A DNA stretch of 49,664 nucleotides from Bacillota bacterium (GTDB taxonomy: Bacteria > Bacillota > Bacilli > Bacillales > Cytobacillaceae), in assembly GCA_023387295.1 (NCBI GenBank), contig JAEWIG010000194.1, positions 1 through 49,664 on the forward strand, in the 5' to 3' direction. Below the pieces are notes generated by a model that searched no databases, was not told the origin of the DNA, and saw only the letters and a list, made by a program, of their open reading frames with translations. Numbering within the stretch: position 1 is the stretch's first letter; each line of letters opens with the position of its first letter. Positions 16,094 to 25,261 of this stretch are shown one piece after another. The position numbers and the translations under genes were made by a program.

Positions 16094-17362
16094 TCAAACA
16101 GACTTCGCGGTTAAACCAGCATTCATCCCGGCAAGTCGACCTGTTATTAGTGCTGATGTAATATTATATCCGCCAGTGTAGCCATGAATATCGAGGATTT
16201 CGCCACAAAAATATAATCCATTCATCAGCTTCGAAGCCATTGTTTGCGGTTCAATTTCTTTTACAGAGACACCACCACCGGTCACAAATGCTTTTTCGAG
16301 CGGCAATGTTCCATTTACTTTAAACTGAAACGCTTTACAGCTTTTGCTGAAGCTTCTTATTTTTTCGTTCGAGATACTTGCTCCTTGAGCATTCGGATCA
16401 ATCTCGCTTTCTTCCAGTAAGAATAGTAAATATCTTTCTGGTAAAAAACCTTTTAATATATTTTTAATACTTTTCTTGGGTTCTTCTTTTATTTTCTGCT
16501 GAATCTCTTGGAATAAGGCTTCTTCCTTTATAGCTGGAAGAGCATCAAGGCTCATTGTGACGTCTTTTAAATCCCATTTCTTCATCGCCTTTACAACGAA
16601 TTGACTACACCGTAAAACAGCAGGACCACTTACACCAAAATGAGTGAAAATCATATCCATTTGATGAGTAATGAGCGCTTTCCCTTTTGGATTAAGGACA
16701 CTAAGAGCCACATCCCTTAACGATAACCCTTGTAGTGTTTTTTGCTTAATAAAGGTTTCAGCAGATGTAACAGGAACCTCGGTTGGGAAGAGCTCGGTAA
16801 TCGTATGTCCTGCTTTTTCCGCCCATGCATAGCCATCTCCTGTTGAACCTGTATGGGGGACAGACTTTCCACCAACAGCAATGACGACTGAATCAGTTTC
16901 GAATTGCTCACCGTTTTTCAGCTTCACAGCCGCTACTTTCCCATTTTCATAATAAACATTGCCAACTGCACAGTTAGTCTTCACTGTAACATGCAATTGC
17001 TTGAGCCTTAAGAGCAGTGCATCAACAACAGACTGTGCTTTATCTGTCACAGGAAACATTCGTCCGTGATCTTCTTCTTTCAGCTGAATCCCTAAATCCG
17101 CAAAGAATGTAATGATATCTTCATTGCTAAAAATAGAAAAAGCACTATATAAAAACCGACCATTTCCAGGGATGTGCTTAATAATTTCATCAGCAGGTAG
17201 CCGATTTGTTACATTACATCTGCCTCCACCTGATATGGCAAGCTTTCTACCAAGCTTATCACCTTTATCAATAAGAAGGACTTTTGCTTTTTGTTCAGCA
17301 GCACCAATCGCGGCCATTAAACCGGAAGGACCTCCACCAATTACAATTACATCATATTTCAT
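16094..17362 (-). CDS. ytfP: NAD(P)/FAD-dependent oxidoreductase, HI0933/YtfP family
   Basis: A 422-residue flavoprotein. The N-terminal Rossmann motif is IGGGPSGLMAA, followed by KLAISGGGRCNVTN, which is diagnostic for the HI0933-like (BaiN-type) family, and a C-terminal FAD-contacting FVTGGGVSVKEI and GEILDIHGYTGGYNI. It binds FAD; the physiological substrate is not established. It is convergent with cse60 and divergent from the flippase gene at 17657. In B. subtilis ytfP lies next to ytgP, as here. Confidence 0.92.
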   Translation of the reverse strand: MKYDVIVIGGGPSGLMAAIGAAEQKAKVLLIDKGDKLGRKLAISGGGRCNVTNRLPADEIIKHIPGNGRFLYSAFSIFSNEDIITFFADLGIQLKEEDHGRMFPVTDKAQSVVDALLLRLKQLHVTVKTNCAVGNVYYENGKVAAVKLKNGEQFETDSVVIAVGGKSVPHTGSTGDGYAWAEKAGHTITELFPTEVPVTSAETFIKQKTLQGLSLRDVALSVLNPKGKALITHQMDMIFTHFGVSGPAVLRCSQFVVKAMKKWDLKDVTMSLDALPAIKEEALFQEIQQKIKEEPKKSIKNILKGFLPERYLLFLLEESEIDPNAQGASISNEKIRSFSKSCKAFQFKVNGTLPLEKAFVTGGGVSVKEIEPQTMASKLMNGLYFCGEILDIHGYTGGYNITSALITGRLAGMNAGLTAKSV

Positions 17363-17548
17363 GCCGTCACCAACTTAATTCTTTTATTTCTTCATTCAAT
17401 TTTTAAAAAATAGATGATAAGGAAACCTAATCTATTATAAACTATTTGTTCGATGGATGGAAAAAAGGATATGGTTACTATGTTTTATCACTTTCGTTTT
17501 TCATTAGTAGAAATAATTAGTGAAGAAGGGTAAACTACATATAGCGTT

Positions 17549-17577
17549 TTGAAAAATGCTGTACAATTTCATACATA
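17549..17577 (+). promoter_or_regulatory. Possible promoter of ytgP
   Basis: TTGAAA (17549-17554) and TACATA (17572-17577) are 17 bases apart, 80 bases before the ytgP start. The region 17363-17656 otherwise shows no gene or strong hairpin. Confidence 0.4.
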
Positions 17578-17656
17578 AAAATATACTTTTTTGTGATAAA
17601 ATAAATGCTTGGTTTCTTCAATGGAATTGATAAGTTTGATAGTAGGACGTGGATTT

Positions 17657-19273
17657 ATGTCATCTAAGCTGTTAAAAGGTACATTTATATTAACATTAGG
17701 CACGATTATATCAAAAGTATTGGGGTTATTTTATGTCATCCCCTTTTATCATATCGTTGGTAGTGAGGGGCAGGCGCTCTATGCCTTTTCGTATATTCCT
17801 TATACGATTTTTATTAGTCTTGCAACGGCGGGGATTCCACTGGCCGTCTCGAAGTTTATTTCCAAATATAATGCTTTAGAAGAATATGCCGTTGGGCGAA
17901 AGCTATTTAAATCAGGACTCGTTATTATGATGTGTACGGGTATCCTGTCATTCTTAGCTTTATATTTTATTGCACCTTATATTGCTGAGATGAGTACAAA
18001 TGCGGATGTAGAGGGAAAGGTAAAGGATGTAACAACTGTTATTCGTGCTGTTAGCTTTGCGTTAATCGTTGTGCCTATTATGAGTTTGATTCGTGGCTTT
18101 TTCCAAGGTCATCAATCCATGGGGCCATCGGCCGTTTCACAAGTAATTGAACAAATCGTTCGAATTACCTTTGTGCTAGCAGGTGCCTTTGTCGTTTTGA
18201 ACTTCATGAACGGTACAATTACGGAAGCTGTCAGTGTTGCCACGTTTGCAGCATTTATTGGAGCCATCGGAGGTTTATTTAGCTTACTCTGGTATTGGTA
18301 TAAGCGCAGACCATATTTAAATGAAATGCTTTTACATGATAAAGGTACAGTAGATATTTCTCTTAAAGAAATGTACAAGGAAATATTAGTATATGCAGCT
18401 CCGTTTGTGTTTGTTGGAATTGCCAATCCGTTATTCCAACTAGTCGATCAATTTACCTTTATTAAAACAATGGAATCGATAGGATATAATAACAAAGAAG
18501 CTGAAACGGCATTTGCAGTAATAACAATGCAAACTCATAAGCTTGTCATTATTCCTGTCTCTTTAGCTACCGCTTTTTCACTAACATTAGTGCCTTCCAT
18601 TACGAAAGCATTTGTAGAAAATGATCGTAAAAGCTTAAATAATCAGTTGAATCAAGCCTTTCAGGTTGTATTATTCCTAACGCTACCTGCTGTTGTAGGA
18701 ATTTCCATGCTAGCTGAACCGCTCTTTACATTGTTTTATGAGCATAGTGAGCTAGGAACAGAGGTATTACGTACATATGCCCCAGTGGCAGTATTATTTG
18801 CCTATTTCTTAGTGACAGCTGCGATTTTACAAGGGATTAATGAACAGCGTTTCACCGTCCTAAGCTTACTTGTAGGTCTGTTATTAAAATTAAGCTTAAA
18901 TATCCCACTGATAAAATGGCTGGAAACCGAAGGGGCAATTGTCGCAACGGCAATCGGCTATATGGCAGCTATTATCATTAATTTAGTCGTTATAAATAGG
19001 TTTGCTAAATATCCATTCAAACTCGTCATGAGAAGAAGCATATTAATCATTTTATTTACGCTCTTGATGTTTATTGGGACTGGAATTGTCTACAAGCTTC
19101 TTACTATGTTCCTATCAACAAAAACTGATTTCTCAAGTTTATTGATAGTCATTATTTGTGCAGCTGTTGGAGTAGGAATTTATTTCTACTTAAGCTTAAA
19201 AACAAGACTCATTTATTTCTTAATGGGTGAAAAGGTTGAGCGTGTATTAAAAAAATTAAAATTTAGAGTTTAG
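17657..19273 (+). CDS. ytgP: MurJ-type lipid II flippase, YtgP
   Basis: A 538-residue polytopic membrane protein of the MOP/MATE superfamily with about 14 hydrophobic segments, the normal length for bacillar YtgP. It starts KLLKGTFILTLGTIISKVLG, typical of the polysaccharide-exporter/MurJ family. In B. subtilis YtgP acts as one of two lipid II flippases for peptidoglycan synthesis. ATG 17657 is chosen from the conserved N-terminus and AGGA at 17644; the open frame extends to 17609 without a ribosome site. It is followed 17 bases later by the pseudouridine synthase gene, probably one operon. Confidence 0.92.
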   Translation: MSSKLLKGTFILTLGTIISKVLGLFYVIPFYHIVGSEGQALYAFSYIPYTIFISLATAGIPLAVSKFISKYNALEEYAVGRKLFKSGLVIMMCTGILSFLALYFIAPYIAEMSTNADVEGKVKDVTTVIRAVSFALIVVPIMSLIRGFFQGHQSMGPSAVSQVIEQIVRITFVLAGAFVVLNFMNGTITEAVSVATFAAFIGAIGGLFSLLWYWYKRRPYLNEMLLHDKGTVDISLKEMYKEILVYAAPFVFVGIANPLFQLVDQFTFIKTMESIGYNNKEAETAFAVITMQTHKLVIIPVSLATAFSLTLVPSITKAFVENDRKSLNNQLNQAFQVVLFLTLPAVVGISMLAEPLFTLFYEHSELGTEVLRTYAPVAVLFAYFLVTAAILQGINEQRFTVLSLLVGLLLKLSLNIPLIKWLETEGAIVATAIGYMAAIIINLVVINRFAKYPFKLVMRRSILIILFTLLMFIGTGIVYKLLTMFLSTKTDFSSLLIVIICAAVGVGIYFYLSLKTRLIYFLMGEKVERVLKKLKFRV

Positions 19274-19290
19274 CTATTGGGGTTGAGGTT

Positions 19291-20010
19291 ATGAGAATTG
19301 ATAAAATGCTTGCTAATTTAGGCTATGGCAGCAGAAAAGATGTTAAAAAGCTATTAAAGGACGGCATCGTTGAACTAAATGAGCAGAAGGTAAAAGACCC
19401 TAAACAGCATGTTGACCCAGAGAATGATGTTGTCACCATTAACGGGGAAAAGGTTGAATACAAGGAATTTATTTATTTAATGCTTAACAAGCCTCAAGGA
19501 GTTATTTCAGCTACGGAAGATTCGGAACACGAAACCGTACTGGATTTATTGGAAATGGAGGACCTTGTATTTTCTCCTTTCCCAGTTGGACGACTAGATA
19601 AGGACACGGAAGGACTGCTTTTGTTAACGAACGATGGCCAGCTTGCCCATCGCCTTTTATCACCAAAAAAACATGTGCCGAAAACATATTTTGCTGTTAT
19701 TAATAGTGAAGTGACGGAAGAGGATGTTGCCGCCTTTAAACAGGGAGTAATATTAGATGATGGTTATGAAACGAAGCCTGGTGAACTAAAGATTATTAAA
19801 TCAGGTGCTACATCCGATATTGAGCTAACCATTACCGAAGGGAAATTCCATCAGGTAAAAAGAATGTTTGAGGCTGTTGGAAAACGAGTAATGTACTTGC
19901 AAAGAATTTCAATGGGGCCGCTAAAGCTAGATGAGTCATTAGAGCTCGGGGAATATCGAGAATTAACTGATGAAGAAATGAAAGAATTAGTTGAATATGA
20001 GGTAAATTAA
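19291..20010 (+). CDS. ytzG: RsuA/RluB-family rRNA pseudouridine synthase
   Basis: A 239-residue RNA-modifying enzyme. An N-terminal S4 RNA-binding domain (MRIDKMLANLGYGSRKD, residues 1-60) precedes the catalytic domain, with the active-site aspartate in PVGRLDKDTEGLLLLTNDG (near residues 101-119). The C-terminal ITEGKFHQVKRMFEAVG is the family signature. It isomerises a uridine in rRNA, by homology 16S U516, though the exact target is inferred. The context after ytgP is conserved with B. subtilis. Confidence 0.93.
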   Translation: MRIDKMLANLGYGSRKDVKKLLKDGIVELNEQKVKDPKQHVDPENDVVTINGEKVEYKEFIYLMLNKPQGVISATEDSEHETVLDLLEMEDLVFSPFPVGRLDKDTEGLLLLTNDGQLAHRLLSPKKHVPKTYFAVINSEVTEEDVAAFKQGVILDDGYETKPGELKIIKSGATSDIELTITEGKFHQVKRMFEAVGKRVMYLQRISMGPLKLDESLELGEYRELTDEEMKELVEYEVN

Positions 20011-20036
20011 AAATCGCCTAAACCGGCGATTTTTTT
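20011..20036 (+). terminator. Terminator after the ytgP-ytzG operon
   Basis: AAATCGCC (20011-20018) pairs with GGCGATTT (20025-20032), and the T-run continues to 20036, starting immediately after the stop codon. A second perfect hairpin (AGCTTTGG/CCAAAGCT, 20042-20068) without a T-run follows. Confidence 0.88.
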
Positions 20037-20085
20037 GGTTTAGCTTTGGAAAACAAGCGACCAAAGCTTTCTATGTTAATGCTTT

Positions 20086-20307
20086 TTAGGATGACATTTT
20101 TACTTTCTTTTTCGTAGTTGTCCATTTTCCTCGACTAGGGCTTTTCACTAGGTCGTTATAAACAAGAACGTTTAAATCTCTCTGGATGGTGCGAGGAGTA
20201 ATACCAAATTCCTCTACAAGCTCCCCCGTTGTCACAGTTCCACGATTATTAATAAACATGTAAACGGATTTGATACGGTTTAACATCCGGTTAGTTGAAG
20301 GTTTCAA
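20086..20307 (-). CDS. ytzE: Small DeoR-type HTH protein YtzE
   Basis: A 73-residue protein consisting of little more than a DeoR winged helix: MLNRIKSVYMFINNRG, then TTGELVEEFGITPRTIQRDL and a basic tail KWTTTKKKVKMSS. It matches the short bacillar YtzE as I recall it. The TTG at 20307 is chosen because AGGGAGTGG lies just upstream and the conserved protein begins there; the open frame continues to 20427, but the additional 40 residues have no ribosome site. It has no effector domain, so it probably acts as a simple DNA-binding regulator; targets are unknown. Confidence 0.82.
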   Translation of the reverse strand: MKPSTNRMLNRIKSVYMFINNRGTVTTGELVEEFGITPRTIQRDLNVLVYNDLVKSPSRGKWTTTKKKVKMSS

Positions 20308-20619
20308 TAAACCACTCCCTATCCTTTTTTCAAACCAATGGCAAATTCCTGTAACCGACAGCTTCGTTGAAGAAATAAGTTCTTCAAGCATTTGTAGTTT
20401 TCTTTTCCGCAGCCATCTCCTTTTCATCTTTCAGGTAATATTTTCAAAATATCATCCTTATTCTACATTGTACCCCTATTTTTTGATAATTTCTACATTA
20501 TAATGAAATTTACATAACCTTACAAAGCTATCCTCCTTTCATTTATCTTTCTAAAACGTATTAATATTACTGCTTGTATTATGTTAGATATTTCAAAACA
20601 AGGAAATGAAAATTTTTGG

Positions 20620-20648
20620 TGCCAATTTTTTGTAGTATCTTCTATAAT
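20620..20648 (+). promoter_or_regulatory. Possible promoter of the M48 protease gene
   Basis: A perfect TATAAT lies at 20643-20648; the best -35 at 17 bases (TGCCAA, 20620-20625) is weak. The rest of the gap between ytzE and the protease (20308-20689) is AT-rich and shows no gene, RNA or terminator that I can support. Confidence 0.3.
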
Positions 20649-20689
20649 TAAGAAGGATGAAATGCTATCAAGAAAGGAATTAGTATTTA

Positions 20690-21988
20690 ATGTGGAATGA
20701 GTCATTAAGGAATCAATTAGTGTATCCGAAAGAAAATATTTATTTTGCATTTGTCGTTTTATTTAGTATTTTAACTTATTTTTATTTGGCTATTTCCATT
20801 ATTGGAATCGTCATTATAGTAATTATCATTTTTCTTTCATTTACACTGCATGGAATTATGATTGGTGGCATTAGAAGAAATGGTGTAAGGATAAGTGAAA
20901 ATCAGTTTCCGGATATTTACGAAAAAGCAGTTATGACTGCTAAAGATATGGGCTTAACCGTTATGCCGGAAATTTATATTATTGAATCTGAGGGTATGTT
21001 AAATGCGTTTGCTACAAGATTTTTTAGAAAAAACATGGTCGTATTGTATTCGGGAATTTTCGAGTTAATTGAAAGAGGAGCGGAAAAGGAAGTATTATTT
21101 GTCCTTGCACATGAATTTGCTCATTTGAAAAGAAAGCATGTTATGGTAGGAATATTACTATTACCAGCTATGTGGATCCCATTTCTCGGAAATGCGTATT
21201 TAAGGGCATGTGAATATACTTGTGATCGGTATGCTGCATTTTATGTACAATCCTTTGACGCTGCAAAAGATGCATTAACGATGCTAGCTATTGGAAAGGA
21301 AATGTATCCAAAGGTGAATAAGCAAGCCTATATGGAACAGCTTCAAACAGAACATGGCTTTTTTGTTTGGCTAAATGAAAAATTATCAACACATCCTCAT
21401 CTGCCAAAGAGAATTTATGCGTTATCAAGATTTTTCTCGGACGATTCCACAGTCAAGCTACATGAGCCTAGAGGAAGAGTGGTCTTAGGAATATTCGGTG
21501 CATTTATTTCAGTTATTTTTCTTTCCTTCGCAATATGGGGGGGATTTAAGGCTTTTGAAAAAACGTCTTTTTGGTCGGAAACAGTATCAGGTGTCGAAGG
21601 GACAACTCCTTTAATGATTGCAGCAAGTGAAAATGATGTGGACACCATTTTAAAATTAGTTACAGAGGGAATAGATGTAAATGAAGAGGATGTCGAAGGG
21701 TCAACAGCGCTTCATTGGGCTGTTTACAATGGTAATATAGATGCGGCTAATCTTCTCCTTGAGCACGGTGCTGACCCGAACACTGTTGATATGTATGAAG
21801 GAACTCCTCTTATGAGCACCGTTTTTAACGAAGATATTGAGATGGCAGTATTGTTACTACGGTATGGAGCAGATGCAACCTTTATGGATTCTGAAGGCTA
21901 TACAGCGTTTGATTACGCTCTTGAATATGGATACGAGGATTTTATCGAATTATTGCAGCTACAAAATGTAAACTACTCTAGCTTTTAG
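20690..21988 (+). CDS. M48 zinc metalloprotease fused to C-terminal ankyrin repeats
   Basis: A 432-residue membrane protein. Two hydrophobic segments (about residues 20-62) precede an HtpX-like peptidase domain with zinc site HEFAH (near 146) and the downstream glutamate in CEYTCDRYA. A further membrane segment lies near 265-285 (FGAFISVIFLSFAIWGGF). The last ~130 residues are about four ankyrin repeats (GTTPLMIAASEND, GSTALHWAVYNGN, GTPLMSTVFNED, GYTAFDYALEYGY). HtpX/M48 enzymes cleave membrane or misfolded proteins; here the ankyrin part may recruit substrates. Single gene with its own terminator. I recall no B. subtilis counterpart at this locus. Confidence 0.85.
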   Translation: MWNESLRNQLVYPKENIYFAFVVLFSILTYFYLAISIIGIVIIVIIIFLSFTLHGIMIGGIRRNGVRISENQFPDIYEKAVMTAKDMGLTVMPEIYIIESEGMLNAFATRFFRKNMVVLYSGIFELIERGAEKEVLFVLAHEFAHLKRKHVMVGILLLPAMWIPFLGNAYLRACEYTCDRYAAFYVQSFDAAKDALTMLAIGKEMYPKVNKQAYMEQLQTEHGFFVWLNEKLSTHPHLPKRIYALSRFFSDDSTVKLHEPRGRVVLGIFGAFISVIFLSFAIWGGFKAFEKTSFWSETVSGVEGTTPLMIAASENDVDTILKLVTEGIDVNEEDVEGSTALHWAVYNGNIDAANLLLEHGADPNTVDMYEGTPLMSTVFNEDIEMAVLLLRYGADATFMDSEGYTAFDYALEYGYEDFIELLQLQNVNYSSF

Positions 21989-22000
21989 AGTAGTTTTTTT
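21971..22000 (+). terminator. Terminator of the M48-ankyrin gene
   Basis: AACTACTCTA (21971-21980) pairs with TAGAGTAGTT (21986-21995) around a 5-base loop, followed by a T-run; the stop codon is inside the hairpin. Confidence 0.88.
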
Positions 22001-22054
22001 AAATATTAAAACTTTCTTTCATTTTAAACGTATTAAATGAAAGGAGGAGATGGT

Positions 22055-22768
22055 ATGACATTATTAGAAGTAAATATAAAAGAAGCTGGTTATGAACGCG
22101 AACATCCGATCATACATAATCTTCAATTTAATGTCCAAAAGGGAGAGTTAATCGGACTCATTGGACCAAACGGAGCGGGGAAAAGTACAACCATTAAAAC
22201 GATTCTAGGATTACTTGAACATAAGAAAGGTGATGTCCTGTTCAAGTCTAACTCAAAATATTCTTATATTCCTGAAAGACCTGTCTTCTATGATGAGCTA
22301 ACTTTATGGGAGCACCTCGATTTTATTGCTGCAGTAGAAGGATTGGAACAAGAGTCATACATCCAGCAGGCAAAAGAGTTGCTTGATAAATACACTCTTG
22401 GTGACCACGCACATGAATTTCCGGGCAAATATTCTAAAGGGATGCAGCAGAAAGCGATGCTGATTTTATCCATGATTACGAATCCGGATGTTTATATTAT
22501 TGATGAACCATTTATAGGCTTAGATCCAAATGCAATGAAGCTATTTCTTGAATCGATCCAAGCTGAACGAAAACGTGGAGCAGGAATCCTTATGTCTACT
22601 CACGTATTAGATACTGCTGAAAAAGTTTGTGATAGGTTTCTAATCATTCATAAAGGAAGGCTTCATGCTGCTGGAACTTTAAATGAAATAAGGGAACAAT
22701 GCAATCTGCCAAACGGATCGTTATATGACTGCTTTCATTTAATTGCAGAAGGTAATGCAAATGAATAG
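22055..22768 (+). CDS. ythP: ABC transporter ATP-binding protein YthP (EcsA-like)
   Basis: A 237-residue ATPase with Walker A GPNGAGKST near residue 39, Walker B VYIIDEPFIGLDP near 150 and the switch His in STHVLDTAEK. The signature region reads YSKGMQQK, as in EcsA-type ATPases. It pairs with the membrane protein encoded immediately downstream, forming an Ecs-like exporter of unknown substrate. AAAGGAGGAG (22039-22050) precedes ATG 22055. It overlaps the permease gene by 8 bases. Confidence 0.9.
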   Translation: MTLLEVNIKEAGYEREHPIIHNLQFNVQKGELIGLIGPNGAGKSTTIKTILGLLEHKKGDVLFKSNSKYSYIPERPVFYDELTLWEHLDFIAAVEGLEQESYIQQAKELLDKYTLGDHAHEFPGKYSKGMQQKAMLILSMITNPDVYIIDEPFIGLDPNAMKLFLESIQAERKRGAGILMSTHVLDTAEKVCDRFLIIHKGRLHAAGTLNEIREQCNLPNGSLYDCFHLIAEGNANE

Positions 22769-23948
22769 TAGAAAGATATTTTACGATCGACTTATTAAAG
22801 AATGGAAGTATCAATATGGAGTAATCCGCATTATTGCCGATTGGACGATCATTCTTTATTTGATTATCCCAGTGAATATTCTCTTTATATTCATGTATCG
22901 TTCTTGGTGGATAAATACGCCGAGCTGGATGGAATTCATTTCATTTCCGTTTTTTATTTTTATTATTTATCTATTGTCTTGGGGCGGAACCATTCGGACT
23001 TATGTGCAGGAAGCAGATAAAATTTTCTTGGTGAAAATTTCGAAAATCTTTTTAGGGATGAGAAGATTTGGCTATATTTATTCGCTTTTTATGCAGCTAT
23101 TCATTACAGGAGCGATATTTCTTATTTTTTTGCCATTTTTGAGAAACCATTATCTTCTTGAATGGCACCAAATTACCTCGTTGATGTTTTCTTTTATGGC
23201 ACTAAAAACAGCCATCATTCTCGTAAAATACCACCTGAGAAAAATTGAATCAAAGTTAATTAAAATGATGGTCGGAACCATTGTTTTTCTTGGATTTGGA
23301 TTTGTGGTTGTAATGATATACATATGTTTTGAACGAGGCTTTTTAGGCTTTAACTATTTAATAGGATTTATCTTGTTGATTACTTCCATCCTTCAAAGCT
23401 TAAGGATGATAAAAAACGTCTCTTCGATTGATCATGATATCCTGATGGAGCAAGAGCAAAAAATGAAGTATATTGAAATGATTTTCAATCTCTCATATGA
23501 AATAGAAAAGCCTGTCGTCTCAAAACGGAAGAAACCTTTGCTCTATCGTCGTTCAAAGCGGATTTTTAACAATCGAACAAAAATAAATGGTTTTATCGAG
23601 CTGTTCATAAAAATTTTTATGCGAAATAGTTCTTATTGGAGAGGCTTTATACAAATTATTTCTGTCACATCTGCTGCACTTATCATCATTCCGCCAATTT
23701 GGATTAAAGCGGTTATTTTAATAGGCTTTTTGATCATGATGCATTCTTGGCTTTCTCTAGTTTGGGATAAAATTGCTTCTTCCAATCCGTTAACCCAAAA
23801 ATATGGTGATACACCCGATTATTATTCAGCGAGGAAAAGAGCCGTTTTATCATTATTTATAGTAGCGATAATTATACTTGCTATGTTTGTTACAATTGTA
23901 ATTTCGATTTTATCTCTGATGAATGGGTTTTTCTATCATGCTAATTAG
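22761..23948 (+). CDS. ythQ: ABC transporter permease YthQ (EcsB family)
   Basis: About 395 residues with two groups of hydrophobic segments and a positively charged loop near residues 250-275, typical of EcsB-like permeases. It works with YthP. ATG 22761 is preferred, with AAGG at 22749-22752 inside the ythP end; an in-frame TTG at 22743 would give six more residues. In B. subtilis ythP and ythQ are likewise adjacent. The EcsAB homologue affects secretion and protein processing, but for YthPQ the role is not established. Confidence 0.87.
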   Translation: MNSRKIFYDRLIKEWKYQYGVIRIIADWTIILYLIIPVNILFIFMYRSWWINTPSWMEFISFPFFIFIIYLLSWGGTIRTYVQEADKIFLVKISKIFLGMRRFGYIYSLFMQLFITGAIFLIFLPFLRNHYLLEWHQITSLMFSFMALKTAIILVKYHLRKIESKLIKMMVGTIVFLGFGFVVVMIYICFERGFLGFNYLIGFILLITSILQSLRMIKNVSSIDHDILMEQEQKMKYIEMIFNLSYEIEKPVVSKRKKPLLYRRSKRIFNNRTKINGFIELFIKIFMRNSSYWRGFIQIISVTSAALIIIPPIWIKAVILIGFLIMMHSWLSLVWDKIASSNPLTQKYGDTPDYYSARKRAVLSLFIVAIIILAMFVTIVISILSLMNGFFYHAN

Positions 23949-23980
23949 TCAAACTAGGTTGCTAGAAAGGTGGAGATTTT

Positions 23981-25156
23981 ATGCTGACACTTATTCAAAA
24001 CGGAGAGTTATATACACCTGATTATCTTGGGAAGAAGGATATTTTGTTAGTTAATAATAAAATTGGCTTTATTAAGGATAAAATAGAGCTACCAATTAAT
24101 TTTGTTGACATACAAATAATTGATGCTGCTGGTAAACTAGTAGTACCAGGATTTATTGATTCTCATGTACATATATTAGGTGGCGGGGGTGAAGGTGGTT
24201 TTAAAACGCGGACACCAGAAATTATGCTAACTGATGCAACATTATCAGGGATTACTACTCTTATCGGAGTTCTCGGTACGGATGGAACAACTAGAACGAT
24301 GGGGAGCTTAATTGCAAAGGCAAGAGGTTTAGAAGAGGAAGGAATTACTTGCTATGTCCAAACCGGTTCTTATCAAGTACCAGTAAAAACATTAATGGGA
24401 AAAATTGAAGATGATATTATTCATATTGATAAAATCATTGGCGTAGGTGAAATTGCAATCGCAGATCATCGCTCATCCCAGCCAACAGTTGAAGAACTAG
24501 CCAAAATTGCAGCTGCGGCTCGTGTAGGAGGAATATTAGCTGGAAAAGCGGGAATCGTTAATATACATGTCGGTGATAGCAAAACTCATTTGGAATTAAT
24601 TGAAGCGGTAGTTGAAACAACTGATATTCCAATTAGGCAGTTTTATCCGACACATATTAATCGGAATGCTCATCTTTTTGAAGAAGGCATTCGTTATGCA
24701 AAAAAAGGAGGATACGTTGATTTCACGACTAGCACCATTCCGAAGTTTTTGGAAGAGGGAGAAGTTAAATGCAGCGAAGGTCTTAAACAAATGCTAGCCG
24801 AAGGAGTCCCTATTTCCCAAATAACCTTTACCTCAGATGGACAAGCAAGTCTTCCTGAATTTGATGATCATGGAGAATTTATAGGTTTACAAGTAGGAAA
24901 AGTGGCGACACTTTACAAGGAAGTAAAGGATGCTATTTTACAGGAGGGCATCCCGATTGAGATTGCATTAAAGGTCATTACGGAAAATCCGGCGAAAATA
25001 TTAAAGCTCAACCATAAGGGAAGGATAGAAGAGGGAAAAGATGCAGATATAGTCATATTAAATCAAGATGATCTAACAATTCAGCATGTTATTTCTTTAG
25101 GAAAGCTAATGGTTAAAGATGGCAAGGCGGTCGTAAAAGGAACATTTGAATATTAA
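23981..25156 (+). CDS. iadA: Isoaspartyl dipeptidase (beta-aspartyl peptidase)
   Basis: A 391-residue amidohydrolase-superfamily enzyme. The metal-binding HVH is in IDSHVHILGGGGEGGF (near residue 62), later ligands are in NIHVGDS and YPTHINRN, and the catalytic aspartate is in TFTSDGQAS. It cleaves beta-aspartyl (isoaspartyl) dipeptides from damaged proteins in the cytoplasm. AGGTGGAG precedes ATG 23981. B. subtilis lacks it at this locus to my memory, so it may be an insertion between ythQ and pepV. Confidence 0.92.
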   Translation: MLTLIQNGELYTPDYLGKKDILLVNNKIGFIKDKIELPINFVDIQIIDAAGKLVVPGFIDSHVHILGGGGEGGFKTRTPEIMLTDATLSGITTLIGVLGTDGTTRTMGSLIAKARGLEEEGITCYVQTGSYQVPVKTLMGKIEDDIIHIDKIIGVGEIAIADHRSSQPTVEELAKIAAAARVGGILAGKAGIVNIHVGDSKTHLELIEAVVETTDIPIRQFYPTHINRNAHLFEEGIRYAKKGGYVDFTTSTIPKFLEEGEVKCSEGLKQMLAEGVPISQITFTSDGQASLPEFDDHGEFIGLQVGKVATLYKEVKDAILQEGIPIEIALKVITENPAKILKLNHKGRIEEGKDADIVILNQDDLTIQHVISLGKLMVKDGKAVVKGTFEY

Positions 25157-25157
25157 T

Positions 25158-25186
25158 TTTTCACTGATATCGGTAATTGGTATAAT
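25158..25186 (+). promoter_or_regulatory. Possible SigA promoter of pepV
   Basis: TTTTCA (25158-25163) and a perfect TATAAT (25181-25186) are 17 bases apart, 76 bases before pepV. Confidence 0.5.
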
Positions 25187-25261
25187 GAAAGCGATAGGAT
25201 TTTTTAATGAATTGCATACATATGGAGCGTTTTACTAGAAAAATTTTCAGGAGGAATTGAA

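Noticed and set aside
17549..17567. TTGAAA and TACAAT as a promoter
   Set aside because: They are only about 7 bases apart; the 17-base pair with TACATA was used instead.
20042..20068. AGCTTTGG/CCAAAGCT hairpin as ytzE terminator
   Set aside because: A perfect stem, but the minus strand lacks a T-run after it; termination is not supported.
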